64,000 bases of DNA, from the NCBI RefSeq assembly GCF_000513135.1, contig NZ_BAUV01000016.1, positions 17,828 to 81,827 on the forward strand, read 5' to 3'. The stretch's first letter is position 1, and every line of letters begins with the position of its first letter. The stretch is from Halalkalibacter akibai JCM 9157 (GTDB taxonomy: Bacteria; Bacillota; Bacilli; Bacillales; Bacillaceae_D). The translations under genes and the position numbers were made by a program. This document shows, one piece after another, positions 1 to 9,366 of the stretch. Below the pieces are notes generated by a model. That model worked only from the letters and a program-made list of their open reading frames with translations, was not told where the DNA came from and did no database searches.

Positions 1-1
1 C

Positions 2-1234
2 GCTTGTCCTACGGGAATAGATATACCGACCTTTATCAAGAAAATTGCAACAGGAAACCTAAAAGGGTCTGCTAAAACGATCATGACTTCTAATCCCGTT
101 GGTGCAAGCTGTGCTAGAGTGTGTCCAACTGAAGAACTTTGTGAGGGTGCCTGTGTACTCAACCATTCTACCAAACCAATTATGATAGGAAACTTACAAA
201 GATATGCAACTGATTGGGCAATAAAAAATGAACAAGTTTTATTTAAAGCTGGTCAAAAGAACGGTAAAACAGTAGCTATTGTGGGCGGGGGGCCTGCAGG
301 CTTATCTGCGGCTCGTGAATTAGCTTTATTTGGTTATCAAGTAACCATTTTTGAGGCAGAAAAAGAAGCAGGTGGTTTAAATACGTATGGAATTGTTTCT
401 TTTAGGTTACCTCAATCCATTTCTTTTTGGGAAGTAGAACAAGTTAAAAAACTAGATGTAAAGATTCAAACGAACACAAAAGTAGGCATAGATATAGCTG
501 TGACAGAGCTAACGGAAAATTTTGATGCTGTGATTCTTGCTGTTGGGATGTCAAGTGTTCCAAATCTCGGGATTGATGGAGAAGAATTAGAAGGGGTATA
601 TGACGCGATTGATTTTGTGAAATCAACCAAGTCAGGTGAAATACCACATCACTTAGTTGGAAAGCGTGCTGTTGTTATTGGGGCAGGGAATACAGCTATT
701 GATGGCGCAACATGTTCTGTTCGACTCGGAGCAGAAAATGTAAAAATATTATATCGAAGAACGGAAGCAGAAATGACCGCGTATGATTTTGAATATGAAT
801 TTGCAAAGCAGGACGGCGTGGAATTCCGTTGGTTAACTGCACCTAAGCGAATTATCGGAGATGAAAATGGAAAAGTAAAGGCTATTGAATGCATTAAAAT
901 GAAGTTGACAGAGTCAACCGACGACGGTCGTAGACGCCCTGTACCGGTAGAAGGGTCCGAATTCACGTTACAGGTAGATGCAGTAATTAAAGCTATTGGA
1001 CAATCAAGATATATCCAACTTATTGAGCAGTTTGGTTTGGAACATGAAGGCGGAGTTGTGAAAATCAATCAAGATACGTTCCAAACATCTAATGAAAAAA
1101 TTTACGCATGTGGTGATGTTATTTTTGGTAAAGGACAAGGAGAGGCAATGGTTGTCTCTGCAGCACAGCAGGGAAAAGATACAGCTTATGCAATTCACAG
1201 ACAAATGTTTAAAAACCAAACAGAAACGGCGTAA
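2..1234 (+). CDS. preT: NAD(P)-dependent dihydropyrimidine dehydrogenase, PreT-type subunit (5' partial)
   Basis: The reading frame is open from base 2, so the start codon lies upstream; the first ATG at base 83 is internal. The edge residues ACPTGIDIP and the cysteine-rich stretch with GASCARVCP and CEGAC (just after base 83) are the N-terminal Fe-S cluster region of the glutamate synthase small subunit / PreT family. A dinucleotide-binding motif, GGGPAGLSAARE, follows at about nt 283-320, and a second, VVIGAGNTAIDGA, at about nt 672-710. The C-terminal CGDVIFGKGQG is the FAD-contacting end of this fold. PreT passes electrons from NAD(P)H to PreA. The gene lies 30 bp upstream of preA and is surely co-transcribed with it. 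About 410 residues are visible; the family is usually slightly longer. Glutamate synthase small subunit is the main alternative, but the preA neighbour decides against it. Confidence 0.9.
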   Translation, partial: ACPTGIDIPTFIKKIATGNLKGSAKTIMTSNPVGASCARVCPTEELCEGACVLNHSTKPIMIGNLQRYATDWAIKNEQVLFKAGQKNGKTVAIVGGGPAGLSAARELALFGYQVTIFEAEKEAGGLNTYGIVSFRLPQSISFWEVEQVKKLDVKIQTNTKVGIDIAVTELTENFDAVILAVGMSSVPNLGIDGEELEGVYDAIDFVKSTKSGEIPHHLVGKRAVVIGAGNTAIDGATCSVRLGAENVKILYRRTEAEMTAYDFEYEFAKQDGVEFRWLTAPKRIIGDENGKVKAIECIKMKLTESTDDGRRRPVPVEGSEFTLQVDAVIKAIGQSRYIQLIEQFGLEHEGGVVKINQDTFQTSNEKIYACGDVIFGKGQGEAMVVSAAQQGKDTAYAIHRQMFKNQTETA

Positions 1235-1264
1235 TCAATATTTTTTCTTATAAGGAGGAATCTT

Positions 1265-2551
1265 ATGGCAGACTTACGAATAAATCTTGCAGGCATTAAA
1301 TCTCCTAATCCATTTTGGTTAGCTTCAGCACCACCTACTAATTCTGGTTATCAAGTTCAAAGAGCGTTTGAAGCAGGTTGGGGTGGAGCAGTTTGGAAGA
1401 CTTTGGGTGACCCCATATTAAATGTATCGTCACGTTTTGCTGCTGTTGGCTTTAACGGTCAAAAGGTAGCTGGTTTTAATAACATTGAGTTAATTACTGA
1501 CAGACCTCTTGAAGTCAATCTAAAAGAAATCTATGAAACTAAAAAGAGGTTTCCGGACCATGCCATTATCGCCTCTTTAATGGTTGAACCGAAACAAGAG
1601 AAGTGGCACGAAATTGTTAAGCGAGTTGAGGATGTCGGGGTTGATGGTCTTGAGCTAAACTTTGGGTGTCCTCATGGTATGGCTGAAAGAGGAATGGGGG
1701 CGGCTTCAGGGCAAGTTCCAGATTTAGTTGAAAAACAAACCTATTGGGCAAAAGAAGTAGCTCAAACGCCTGTTATTGTAAAGTTAACGCCGAATATTAC
1801 AGATATTACCGTTACTGCAGAAGCTGCCGTCCAAGGTGGAGCAGATGCCATAAGCATGATTAATACAATTAATAGTCTTGCAGGGGTTGATATTCATACG
1901 TGGAATACGATTCCTCACGTTGCTGGAAAGGGAGCTCATGGTGGGTATTGTGGACCAGCAGTAAAGCCGATCGCTCTTAATATGGTAGCTGAATGTGCCC
2001 GTAATCCTAGAATTAATGTTCCGATTTCTGGAATTGGTGGGATTTCGAATTGGCAGGACACAGTAGAATATTTATTGATGGGAGCTACTGGTGTTCAAAT
2101 CTGTACGGCGGCTATGCACCACGGATTCCGTATAGTGGAAGACATGATTGATGGTCTATCCAACTATCTAGATGAAAAAGGAATCGAATCAATTGACGGA
2201 ATAATCGGAAAATCAGTGTCGCGTTATTCAGATTGGGGAAATTTAGATTTAAATTATAAAGTCGTAGCCAGAATTAATACAGACGTTTGTATCAATTGCA
2301 ATAAATGTCACATCGCTTGCGAAGATACGTCTCACCAATGTATTGACATGCTTAAGGACGATAAAGGTAAAGGTTACTTAAAAGTTGATGAAGATAATTG
2401 TGTAGGATGTAATCTCTGTTCAATCGTCTGTCCGGTTGATGGAGCGATTAATATGGTTGAATTACCTCATGAACAACCACCGATGACATGGAATGAACGT
2501 CAAGCGGCTATTCAGGCAGTTCAGAGTTGTGAAGTAGATATAGGAAAGTGA
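1265..2551 (+). CDS. preA: NAD-dependent dihydropyrimidine dehydrogenase, PreA-type catalytic subunit
   Basis: This 428-residue protein has an N-terminal FMN-binding TIM barrel of the dihydroorotate dehydrogenase / dihydropyrimidine dehydrogenase type. LNFGCPHGM places a family-conserved Cys at residue 135. The C-terminal ferredoxin domain carries two 4Fe-4S motifs: Cys 342/345/348/352 (CINCNKCHIAC) and Cys 379/382/385/389 (CVGCNLCSIVC). With PreT it interconverts uracil or thymine and the dihydro form. In the context of the genes downstream it is probably the first step of reductive pyrimidine breakdown. The start follows a strong AAGGAGG seven bases upstream. It ends 14 bp before the dihydropyrimidinase start, with that gene's ribosome binding site overlapping its stop region. 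Confidence 0.93.
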   Translation: MADLRINLAGIKSPNPFWLASAPPTNSGYQVQRAFEAGWGGAVWKTLGDPILNVSSRFAAVGFNGQKVAGFNNIELITDRPLEVNLKEIYETKKRFPDHAIIASLMVEPKQEKWHEIVKRVEDVGVDGLELNFGCPHGMAERGMGAASGQVPDLVEKQTYWAKEVAQTPVIVKLTPNITDITVTAEAAVQGGADAISMINTINSLAGVDIHTWNTIPHVAGKGAHGGYCGPAVKPIALNMVAECARNPRINVPISGIGGISNWQDTVEYLLMGATGVQICTAAMHHGFRIVEDMIDGLSNYLDEKGIESIDGIIGKSVSRYSDWGNLDLNYKVVARINTDVCINCNKCHIACEDTSHQCIDMLKDDKGKGYLKVDEDNCVGCNLCSIVCPVDGAINMVELPHEQPPMTWNERQAAIQAVQSCEVDIGK

Positions 2552-2565
2552 TAGGAGGAGTTTTT

Positions 2566-3987
2566 ATGAAAAAAGTTATCAAAAATGGAGTTATTGTAAC
2601 TGCAACAGATACGTACCAAGCAGATTTATTAATTGAAAATGGCAAGATTTCTAGCATTGGCCAGAATTTTAATGAAACTGGGGCAGAAGTGGTTGATGCC
2701 AATGGATGCTATGTATTTCCTGGAGGGATAGATCCACATACCCACTTGGAAATGCCTTTTGGTGGAACTGTTTCCAAGGATGATTTTGAAACTGGAACAA
2801 TTGCGGCAGCGTTTGGTGGGACAACAACAGTAATTGATTTTTGCTTAACTAATAAAGGTGAACCTTTAAAACATGCGCTTCAAACATGGCATGCTAAGTC
2901 CAAGGATAAAGCGGTTATTGATTATGGGTTTCATTTAATGATTGGTGAGATGAATGAAGATGTTCTAGAAGAACTTCCAACCATTATTAATGAAGAGGGG
3001 ATCACATCTTTTAAAGTATTTATGGCTTATAAAAATGTTTTTCAAGCTGATGATGGCACTTTATTTAAAACATTACTTGCAGCTAAAGAGCTTGGCGGTT
3101 TAGTAATGGTTCATGCTGAAAATGGCGATGTAATTGACTATTTAGTCAAGCAAGCTTTGGCAGAAGGGAAAACGGATCCTATTTATCATGCTCTTACAAG
3201 ACCACCTGAGGTAGAAGGCGAAGCAACTGGTAGAGCAGCAGAATTAACAGGCTTAGCGAATTCTCAATTGTATGTTGTACATGTTTCTTGTGCGGAGGCA
3301 GCAAAGAAAATTGCAGAAGCAAGAAGAAGAGGGTTTGATGTGTGGGGAGAAACGTGCCCACAATATCTTGTTCTAGATAAGAGTTATTTAGAGAAGCCTG
3401 ATTTTGAAGGAGCCAAATATGTCTGGTCTCCTCCACTTAGAGATAAATGGCATCAAGATGAATTATGGAATGCTCTTAGAACAGGAGACTTACAAACTTT
3501 AGGATCTGATCAATGCTCCTTTGATTTTAAAGGGCAAAAAGATTTAGGAAAGGGAGATTTCAGTAAAATTCCTAACGGTGGTCCGATAATTGAAGATAGA
3601 GTAAGCATTCTTTATTCTGAGGGGGTAAAAAAAGGAAGAATCACATTAAATCAATTTGTTGATATTACCTCAACTAGAATTGCAAAATTGTTTGGTTTAT
3701 ATCCAAAAAAGGGGACAATTGCAGTTGGAACCGATGCTGATATTGTCATATTTGACCCGAATGTAGAAAGAACGATTTCGGCTGAAACCCATCACATGGC
3801 AGCGGATTACAATCCCTTTGAAGGCATGAAAGTGACAGGAGAGCCTGTATCTGTGTTGTCACGTGGTGAATTTGTTATTCAAAATAAACAATTTGTAGGA
3901 AAACTTGGCCAAGGAAAGTATTTAAAAAGAGCAAAATACAATCTTAGTCAAACTGAACCAACGAAAAGCGATGAGTTGACGATTTAA
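2566..3987 (+). CDS. hydA: dihydropyrimidinase / D-hydantoinase
   Basis: This 473-residue cyclic amidohydrolase opens the dihydropyrimidine (or 5-substituted hydantoin) ring to the N-carbamoyl amino acid. The binuclear metal site is visible: DPHTH near residue 60, the lysine expected to be carboxylated in SFKVFMAYKN, later His residues in MVHAENGD and YVVHVSC, and the Asp in TLGSDQCSF. An upstream in-frame GTG at 2548 is rejected because it precedes the ribosome binding site; TAGGAGGAG at 2552-2560 fits the ATG at 2566. The gene follows preTA directly, which fits a role in uracil/thymine catabolism rather than an isolated hydantoinase. Allantoinase is a relative, but the length, motifs and neighbours favour dihydropyrimidinase. 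Confidence 0.92.
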   Translation: MKKVIKNGVIVTATDTYQADLLIENGKISSIGQNFNETGAEVVDANGCYVFPGGIDPHTHLEMPFGGTVSKDDFETGTIAAAFGGTTTVIDFCLTNKGEPLKHALQTWHAKSKDKAVIDYGFHLMIGEMNEDVLEELPTIINEEGITSFKVFMAYKNVFQADDGTLFKTLLAAKELGGLVMVHAENGDVIDYLVKQALAEGKTDPIYHALTRPPEVEGEATGRAAELTGLANSQLYVVHVSCAEAAKKIAEARRRGFDVWGETCPQYLVLDKSYLEKPDFEGAKYVWSPPLRDKWHQDELWNALRTGDLQTLGSDQCSFDFKGQKDLGKGDFSKIPNGGPIIEDRVSILYSEGVKKGRITLNQFVDITSTRIAKLFGLYPKKGTIAVGTDADIVIFDPNVERTISAETHHMAADYNPFEGMKVTGEPVSVLSRGEFVIQNKQFVGKLGQGKYLKRAKYNLSQTEPTKSDELTI

Positions 3988-4121
3988 TGAGGAGATGATT
4001 GCTTGATTAGATATAGTTAATTTAATATCAGCACAAGCAATTGTCTTTACCCAAATCCAAACCCAAACGCCAACTACTGTTTAAGTGGATATGAAAAAAT
4101 TTAAGGGTAAAGGGTGATACG

Positions 4122-5594
4122 ATGAAGGAAAAACAAAATCATTTAAAATCTCCAGATTTATTACCGATTCCGCATAGTGGAAAGAAGATTGGAACGTTTG
4201 GGTTTGCATTTATTTGGGTTGGAATGGCCGTCGTCTTAGCAGCTTTTGCAATTGGGGGCTCAGGTGTCCAGAGTCTCTCACTCGGTTGGGTTATTTTAGC
4301 AACGATTATAGGGTCGATAGCTATTGGGCTTTTTATGACAATGACTGGAGACATTGGGGTTGAACATGGACTCTCGTTTCCAGTTTACTTAAGAGCTCCA
4401 TTTGGAACAATGGGTACTCATATACCATCGGTCATAAGGGGATTTGTAGCTTCCTGTTGGTTTGGGATTAACACCTATTTTGGTTCAACAGCTATGAATG
4501 GTATTTTGTTTGTTTTATTTGGTTTTGATAATTGGTTTGTCTGTTTTCTAGTATTTGCTACACTTCAAATCGTTAATACATCACTAGGAATTAAAGCGGT
4601 AGAGCGCTTTGCTGATTTGGCAGCACCTATAATTATTATTATATCTGGATGGATGTACATGACTTTATCAGATCAAGCTTTATCACAAGGCCGCGATGTA
4701 TGGGCTTGGATAGAGAGTCCAGTGACAGGTGGAGCTGCTGTTACAGCATTTATAGTAGTGATTATGAGTAATATGGGATTTTGGGGCACCTTAGCGGCCG
4801 ACATGCCGTCTATTTCCCGCTTTATTAAAGCACCGAAACATGAGAGAAGTTGGATTAAGCGAAATAAATCACAAATCGTTGGTAGTTTGATTGCTTTACC
4901 AATAACTCAAACATTCATGGTAGTAATTGGTGCGGTTTCTTATATTGCAGTTTCTAATTACGACCCGGTTGTTGCTCTTCAGCAGGCTGCGAGTGGCTTA
5001 GTGCTTGGTGTTTTATTACTTATGATTGTATTTGCACAATGGTCTACTAACATCTCTGCAAATTTAATTCCGGCTGCGACAATTTTTTCAAACGTGGGAG
5101 GCCCTAAAGTTCCATTTTGGGCAGGGGTTGTTGCTGCGGGCTTAGTTGGTACTCTCGTTCAACCTTGGAGTTTATTTGATATTATCATTCCAGCCTTATT
5201 AATTGTTGGTGGTATCTTATCTGCCATTGTAGGTATATTAATAGCCGACTATTACCTTATTCGTAAACGTCGTGTTAATGTTCCAGACTTATATAACAAA
5301 GAAGGTCAATATAAGTATATGAATGGCTTTAATTTAGCTGGTTTTATTGCTTTTATCTTAGGAGGCACGGCATCTTATTTTCTAGCAAACTATTCGTTCG
5401 TTGTTGGATTTGTAGTAGGGTTATGCTCCTATTATTACCTAGCGAAATATTGGTGGTTTGAAAAATATAAACAGGCTGAACTAGAGGATCCGAATGATCA
5501 GAAATACTTAGGTATAACAGTAGGTAGAGATTGGGTAATACCTGAAGAAGATGATGCAATGATTGAGCAAAGATCGTCAAGAGAAGTGAAATAG
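4122..5594 (+). CDS. NCS1 family nucleobase/hydantoin permease
   Basis: This is a 490-residue polytopic membrane protein with about twelve hydrophobic segments. The start region (LPIPHSGKKIGTFGFAFIWVGMAV) and FWGTLAADMPSISRF are typical of the nucleobase:cation symporter 1 family (cytosine, uracil, allantoin and hydantoin carriers). It lies between dihydropyrimidinase and the PucR-type regulator, so uptake of uracil, thymine, a dihydropyrimidine or a hydantoin is the natural inference; the exact substrate cannot be read from sequence. The ribosome binding site AAAGGGTGA lies just before the ATG. The 134 bp to hydA holds a remnant-like tiny frame and no clear terminator, so read-through from hydA is likely. 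Confidence 0.87.
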   Translation: MKEKQNHLKSPDLLPIPHSGKKIGTFGFAFIWVGMAVVLAAFAIGGSGVQSLSLGWVILATIIGSIAIGLFMTMTGDIGVEHGLSFPVYLRAPFGTMGTHIPSVIRGFVASCWFGINTYFGSTAMNGILFVLFGFDNWFVCFLVFATLQIVNTSLGIKAVERFADLAAPIIIIISGWMYMTLSDQALSQGRDVWAWIESPVTGGAAVTAFIVVIMSNMGFWGTLAADMPSISRFIKAPKHERSWIKRNKSQIVGSLIALPITQTFMVVIGAVSYIAVSNYDPVVALQQAASGLVLGVLLLMIVFAQWSTNISANLIPAATIFSNVGGPKVPFWAGVVAAGLVGTLVQPWSLFDIIIPALLIVGGILSAIVGILIADYYLIRKRRVNVPDLYNKEGQYKYMNGFNLAGFIAFILGGTASYFLANYSFVVGFVVGLCSYYYLAKYWWFEKYKQAELEDPNDQKYLGITVGRDWVIPEEDDAMIEQRSSREVK

Positions 5595-5614
5595 CTAGTA
5601 GGAAGGGGTTCTGT

Positions 5615-5848
5615 ATGTCTGATTATCAGGATTTCATTGCAGAAAGAGAGCAAATAGATTTTCTAATCGAACAAGGATACCAAATCAAGTCAGTAACTGA
5701 AAATTTGAGCGGTGCATTCGTTGATTTTGAATTAGTGACACCTGATCCGAATGGTTATAAAGAGCCAATTGAACGTTTGCATCTTTTAACTGCTGATGCT
5801 AGAAAGTATTTTAGCTCGCTGATTATTGCCCAGAAGAAATTAAGTTAA
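5615..5848 (+). CDS. small soluble protein of the pyrimidine-catabolism cluster, function unknown
   Basis: A 77-residue acidic protein lies 20 bp after the NCS1 permease, with a good ribosome binding site (GGAAGGGG) before the ATG. It contains no membrane segment and no cysteine. It reads as one small alpha/beta domain: an N-terminal helix (DFIAEREQIDFLIEQG), a strand-rich middle (AFVDFELVTP) and a C-terminal helix. I recognise no family. It ends 57 bp before a strong terminator, so it is the last gene of the preT-preA-hydA-permease transcript. It could be an accessory or regulatory partner of the permease or the enzymes, but that is only positional inference. Confidence 0.75.
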   Translation: MSDYQDFIAEREQIDFLIEQGYQIKSVTENLSGAFVDFELVTPDPNGYKEPIERLHLLTADARKYFSSLIIAQKKLS

Positions 5849-5905
5849 GTTAATCTTTCCAAAGAAGGTGTTATATATCATATTAGATTATATAGATTTC
5901 GCATT

Positions 5906-5949
5906 AAGATGTAACAAAGTTCATAGGAACTTTTGTTACATCTTTTTTT
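5906..5949 (+). terminator. rho-independent terminator after the pyrimidine operon
   Basis: The arms AAGATGTAACAAA and TTTTGTTACATCTT form a long stem around GTTCATAGGAAC (itself partly paired), followed by a run of seven T. It separates the operon from the PucR-type regulator. Confidence 0.85.
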
Positions 5950-5959
5950 GGAAAAATTA

Positions 5960-5987
5960 GTTACAAGTACAAGATTCATATTATAAT
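5960..5987 (+). promoter_or_regulatory. probable sigma-A promoter of the PucR-type regulator
   Basis: A perfect TATAAT at 5982-5987 is preceded, 16 bp upstream, by GTTACA (four of six matches to TTGACA). The start codon at 6039 is about 45 bp past the expected transcription start. Confidence 0.45.
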
Positions 5988-6038
5988 GAATATAGATTAA
6001 TATATGTTTGCCGATAAGACAGTAAAGGAAGTGAATGA

Positions 6039-7652
6039 ATGCAATCAATCACCATTACTGAAATATTAAAGCGGAAGCATTTTGAAAAAGCAGAAGTAGT
6101 TGCTGGTACAAGTGGCCTACATAAAAATGTAAAATGGGTCCATGTCGTTGAAGTAATCGCGATTAAGAAGTTGTTGAATGGTCACGAGCTAATTCTAACA
6201 ACTGGTTTGGGCTGGAAAGAAAATAAAGCATTATTCAAATCATTTTTAACTCAATTAATAGAAAGCAATGCAACAGGGTTATGCATTGAAGTTAGTTCGC
6301 ACACCTCTTTTATTCCTCAAGATATAATAGATCTTGCAAATGAACATCAATTTCCAATTATCCTCTTTCATGAAGAGGTGCCGTTTGTACAAATTACGCA
6401 GGATATCCATTCACTCTTAATTAACCATCAATACAGATTGATCTCAGATCTAGAAAACTACTCTCAGAACCTAAACAAAAAATTACTCGAAGTTAATAAT
6501 CATAAAGAAATTCTTGTCTTTTTTCAGACTTTTCTAAATGTACAAGTGGTTGCTTTCTTTGATGAAGAAACGATCCTTTTACCAGAGCTCCCAACTAAAG
6601 AAAGGTGGAACTTAATAGAAAAGATTAAAAATAACCAACAAAGTAGTTTTAAGTATATGGCAAGCCAATCTGTTCAGGTTCTAGAAAATCACTTTGCAGA
6701 ACTTGTTATTTTAACAGAAGATCGAGAAATAAATGAATTTGATCTTTTAATACTCGACCGGACGACTACTGCTCTTGCTCAACATTTCTTAAGAGATTTA
6801 TACGTAGAAGAAAAAAGAAGACTTGAGGAAACAGAATGGATGATAGATTGGCTTGATGGGCTTCATAATAACGTTGAAATTAAAGAACACCTTTCATATT
6901 TAGAACCAGGATTAAAATTAAACGGGGGAGTGGTTTGTGCGTGTAAATGGCAATCAACAGATCACTCAACAGCAACCACTTTAGATAAAACGTATTTTAA
7001 GCTTCTTTTCCGAACCATTTTTGAACAACAAGGCTTTTATGTTTTTTCTATCGAGGTAAAGCATCATATCATTTTCATTCTAGGGAATCAGAGGCCTTTA
7101 AAATCATGGAAACAAAGAGTGGAAGAAGCGTTTAAACGATTTGAAAAAGTTGACTATAATCAGAAGTTAAAAGCAGCAAATATCTCTTTTGGCATCGGAA
7201 AGTTTGTTAAGCAGTTGAATGAGATACATAGTAGTTATAAGTCTGCAAAAGAAACATTGTTGTTTCAGAAAATGCTAACCAAAGATGGACAAAGCTATTT
7301 TTATGAAGATTTACACATGTACCGGATCATGTCCTTGTTAAATAAACACAGTGATTTACAAGAAATCGTTCTAGAATATTTACAACCTGTTATTGACTAT
7401 GACAACAAATTCAATGGCAAGTTAGTTGAAACTTTGAAAACGTATTTAGCTTGTAATGGTTCAAAACAAGAAACAGCCAAAAAGTTATTTGTAGTAAGAC
7501 AGACGATGTACCATCGAATAGAAAAACTTGAAACACTTCTCGGGAAAGATTTTATGAGCTCGGAGAAACGCTTGGCAATTGAGTTCATGCTATTAGCTTA
7601 TGAGTATCTAAATACAACTGAACGATACACGAAAGCATTACCAGATCTGTGA
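6039..7652 (+). CDS. PucR-family transcriptional regulator
   Basis: A 537-residue regulator. The N-terminal domain (about residues 8-125, TITEILKRKHFEKAEVVAG...) is the PucR 'purine catabolism' sensor domain. The C-terminal ETLKTYLACNGSKQETAKKL and VVRQTMYHRIEKLETLLG form the PucR/CdaR helix-turn-helix. In Bacillus subtilis PucR activates the purine degradation genes. Here the position between the preTA-hydA operon and the semialdehyde dehydrogenase/aminotransferase pair suggests an activator of pyrimidine or hydantoin catabolism responding to a pathway intermediate. It has its own promoter and is bracketed by terminators. The start ATG at 6039 follows AAAGGAAGTGA. Confidence 0.88.
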   Translation: MQSITITEILKRKHFEKAEVVAGTSGLHKNVKWVHVVEVIAIKKLLNGHELILTTGLGWKENKALFKSFLTQLIESNATGLCIEVSSHTSFIPQDIIDLANEHQFPIILFHEEVPFVQITQDIHSLLINHQYRLISDLENYSQNLNKKLLEVNNHKEILVFFQTFLNVQVVAFFDEETILLPELPTKERWNLIEKIKNNQQSSFKYMASQSVQVLENHFAELVILTEDREINEFDLLILDRTTTALAQHFLRDLYVEEKRRLEETEWMIDWLDGLHNNVEIKEHLSYLEPGLKLNGGVVCACKWQSTDHSTATTLDKTYFKLLFRTIFEQQGFYVFSIEVKHHIIFILGNQRPLKSWKQRVEEAFKRFEKVDYNQKLKAANISFGIGKFVKQLNEIHSSYKSAKETLLFQKMLTKDGQSYFYEDLHMYRIMSLLNKHSDLQEIVLEYLQPVIDYDNKFNGKLVETLKTYLACNGSKQETAKKLFVVRQTMYHRIEKLETLLGKDFMSSEKRLAIEFMLLAYEYLNTTERYTKALPDL

Positions 7653-7696
7653 AAGGTTGTTCCAAGGTTTTAAAAACTTTGGGGCAACCTTTTTTT
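7652..7696 (+). terminator. rho-independent terminator after the PucR-type regulator
   Basis: AAAGGTTGTTCCAAGGTTTT pairs, with G-U steps, with AAAACTTTGGGGCAACCTTT and is followed by a T run. The stem begins at the stop codon. Confidence 0.8.
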
Positions 7697-7769
7697 AGTC
7701 TGAAAATAAGTTGATTTGTAGATTAAACGTTAAGACTGTTCATTTTGTGGAAAAAAAAGACTTAGTTAT

Positions 7770-7798
7770 TTGACAAAACGTCTAATGATAGCTGTTTA
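7770..7798 (+). promoter_or_regulatory. candidate promoter of the dehydrogenase/aminotransferase pair
   Basis: A consensus TTGACA at 7770-7775 is followed after 17 bp by TGTTTA at 7793-7798, a weak -10. A weak -10 fits an activator-dependent promoter, for example one served by the PucR-type protein next door; that link is inferred. Confidence 0.35.
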
Positions 7799-7857
7799 GG
7801 AACAAGAGATAATACTTATAAGAGATAAGTAATTTAAGAGAAATGGGAGGCTAAATC

Positions 7858-9324
7858 ATGACCGTAATAAAAAGACAAACGAATGTGTTGAAAAATTATA
7901 TTAATGGACAATGGGTAAATGCAAACAGTGGAGAAACATTAGATGTCATCAATCCTGCTACGAATGAGGTACTCGCTAGTGTTCCAGTTTCATCGACCAC
8001 TGATGTAGATCAAGCCGTGAAAGCGGCAACAGAAGCTTTTCAAACTTGGAAGAACACACCAGTACCAAAGCGAGCGAGAATATTGTTCAAATTTCATACA
8101 TTACTATCAGATCACCATGATGAACTTGCGAAGCTGATTGTGCTAGAAAATGGTAAAGCATTTAAAGAAGCACACGGTGAAGTACAAAGAGGAATAGAGT
8201 GTGTAGAATTTGCTGCTGGAGCACCGACGTTAATGATGGGTGAAACATTATCTGGCATAGCAGAAGAAATAGATTCAGAGATGTTCCGTTACCCATTAGG
8301 GGTTATCGGTGGAATCACACCTTTTAACTTCCCAATGATGGTTCCATTATGGATGTTCCCGTTAGCGATTGCATGTGGTAATACATTTGTCTTAAAACCA
8401 TCTGAGCGAACACCAATGTTAGCAAATAAACTTGTTGAATTGTTTACTCAAGCCGGAGCTCCGGCAGGTGTTTTAAATGTTGTTCATGGAGCACATGATG
8501 TAGTAAACGGCTTACTCGATCACGAAGATATAAAAGCGATCTCGTTTGTTGGCTCTCAGCCAGTAGCGAAATATGTATATGAGCGTGCTGCTGCAAATGG
8601 GAAACGTGTGCAAGCGCTATCAGGAGCAAAAAACCACCATATTGTGATGCCAGACGCTGACATTTCAAAAGCAGTTACGCACATTATTGCCTCTGCATAC
8701 GGAAGTGCAGGACAACGTTGTATGGCTTGTAGTGCGGTTGTTGTGATTGGAGATGGCGATCAATTTGTGGAAGAGTTGAAATCAAGAGCTGATGAGTTAG
8801 TTATCGGAAGTGGTTTAGAAGATGACGTTCTTCTCACTCCTGTTATTCGCGACTCACATCGTACCAAAGTTTTAGAGTATATCATTAAAGGTCAAGAAGA
8901 AGGAGCGGCACTTATTCGAGATGGTCGTAAAGAGATGGATGAAATGACCACTGGAAATTTTCTTGGTCCGACCATTTTTGATTATGTAACACCTGATATG
9001 ACGATTGCAAAAGAAGAAATTTTTGCTCCTGTCGTTAGCTTACTTAGAGCAGACAGTTTAGATGAAGGATTAGATTACATTAGAAAATCCAGATATGGCA
9101 ATGGTGCAACCATTTACACGAAAGATGCAAAAGCAATCCGTAAGTTTCGAGAAGAAGCAGATGCAGGAATGTTAGGGGTTAATGTAGGGGTTCCTGCGAC
9201 AATGGCCTTCTTCCCGTTTTCTGGTTGGAAAGATTCTTTCTACGGTGATCTCCATGTAAACGGTAAAGATGGTGTTAACTTTTTCACTCGTAAAAAAATG
9301 ATTACATCAAGGTATGATTTTTAA
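7858..9324 (+). CDS. mmsA: CoA-acylating (methyl)malonate-semialdehyde dehydrogenase
   Basis: A 488-residue aldehyde dehydrogenase of the MmsA/IolA branch. The catalytic cysteine is C288 in GQRCMACS. The glutamate that acts as general base in most aldehyde dehydrogenases is absent around [16 protein letters not shown], as in all CoA-dependent members. It oxidises malonate or methylmalonate semialdehyde with NAD and CoA to acetyl- or propionyl-CoA plus CO2. The next gene is an omega-aminotransferase, so its substrate here probably comes from beta-alanine or beta-aminoisobutyrate, the end products of uracil and thymine breakdown, rather than from inositol. A strong GGGAGG precedes the ATG. It lies 42 bp upstream of the aminotransferase. 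Confidence 0.92.
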   Translation: MTVIKRQTNVLKNYINGQWVNANSGETLDVINPATNEVLASVPVSSTTDVDQAVKAATEAFQTWKNTPVPKRARILFKFHTLLSDHHDELAKLIVLENGKAFKEAHGEVQRGIECVEFAAGAPTLMMGETLSGIAEEIDSEMFRYPLGVIGGITPFNFPMMVPLWMFPLAIACGNTFVLKPSERTPMLANKLVELFTQAGAPAGVLNVVHGAHDVVNGLLDHEDIKAISFVGSQPVAKYVYERAAANGKRVQALSGAKNHHIVMPDADISKAVTHIIASAYGSAGQRCMACSAVVVIGDGDQFVEELKSRADELVIGSGLEDDVLLTPVIRDSHRTKVLEYIIKGQEEGAALIRDGRKEMDEMTTGNFLGPTIFDYVTPDMTIAKEEIFAPVVSLLRADSLDEGLDYIRKSRYGNGATIYTKDAKAIRKFREEADAGMLGVNVGVPATMAFFPFSGWKDSFYGDLHVNGKDGVNFFTRKKMITSRYDF

Positions 9325-9366
9325 TTTTAATTTATATGATGTAGAAGCTAGAGAGGAGGAGCAACA

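Noticed and set aside
649..1068. Long minus-strand frames inside preT and other genes
   Set aside because: They are mirror frames of well-supported genes, without ribosome binding sites or recognisable domains.
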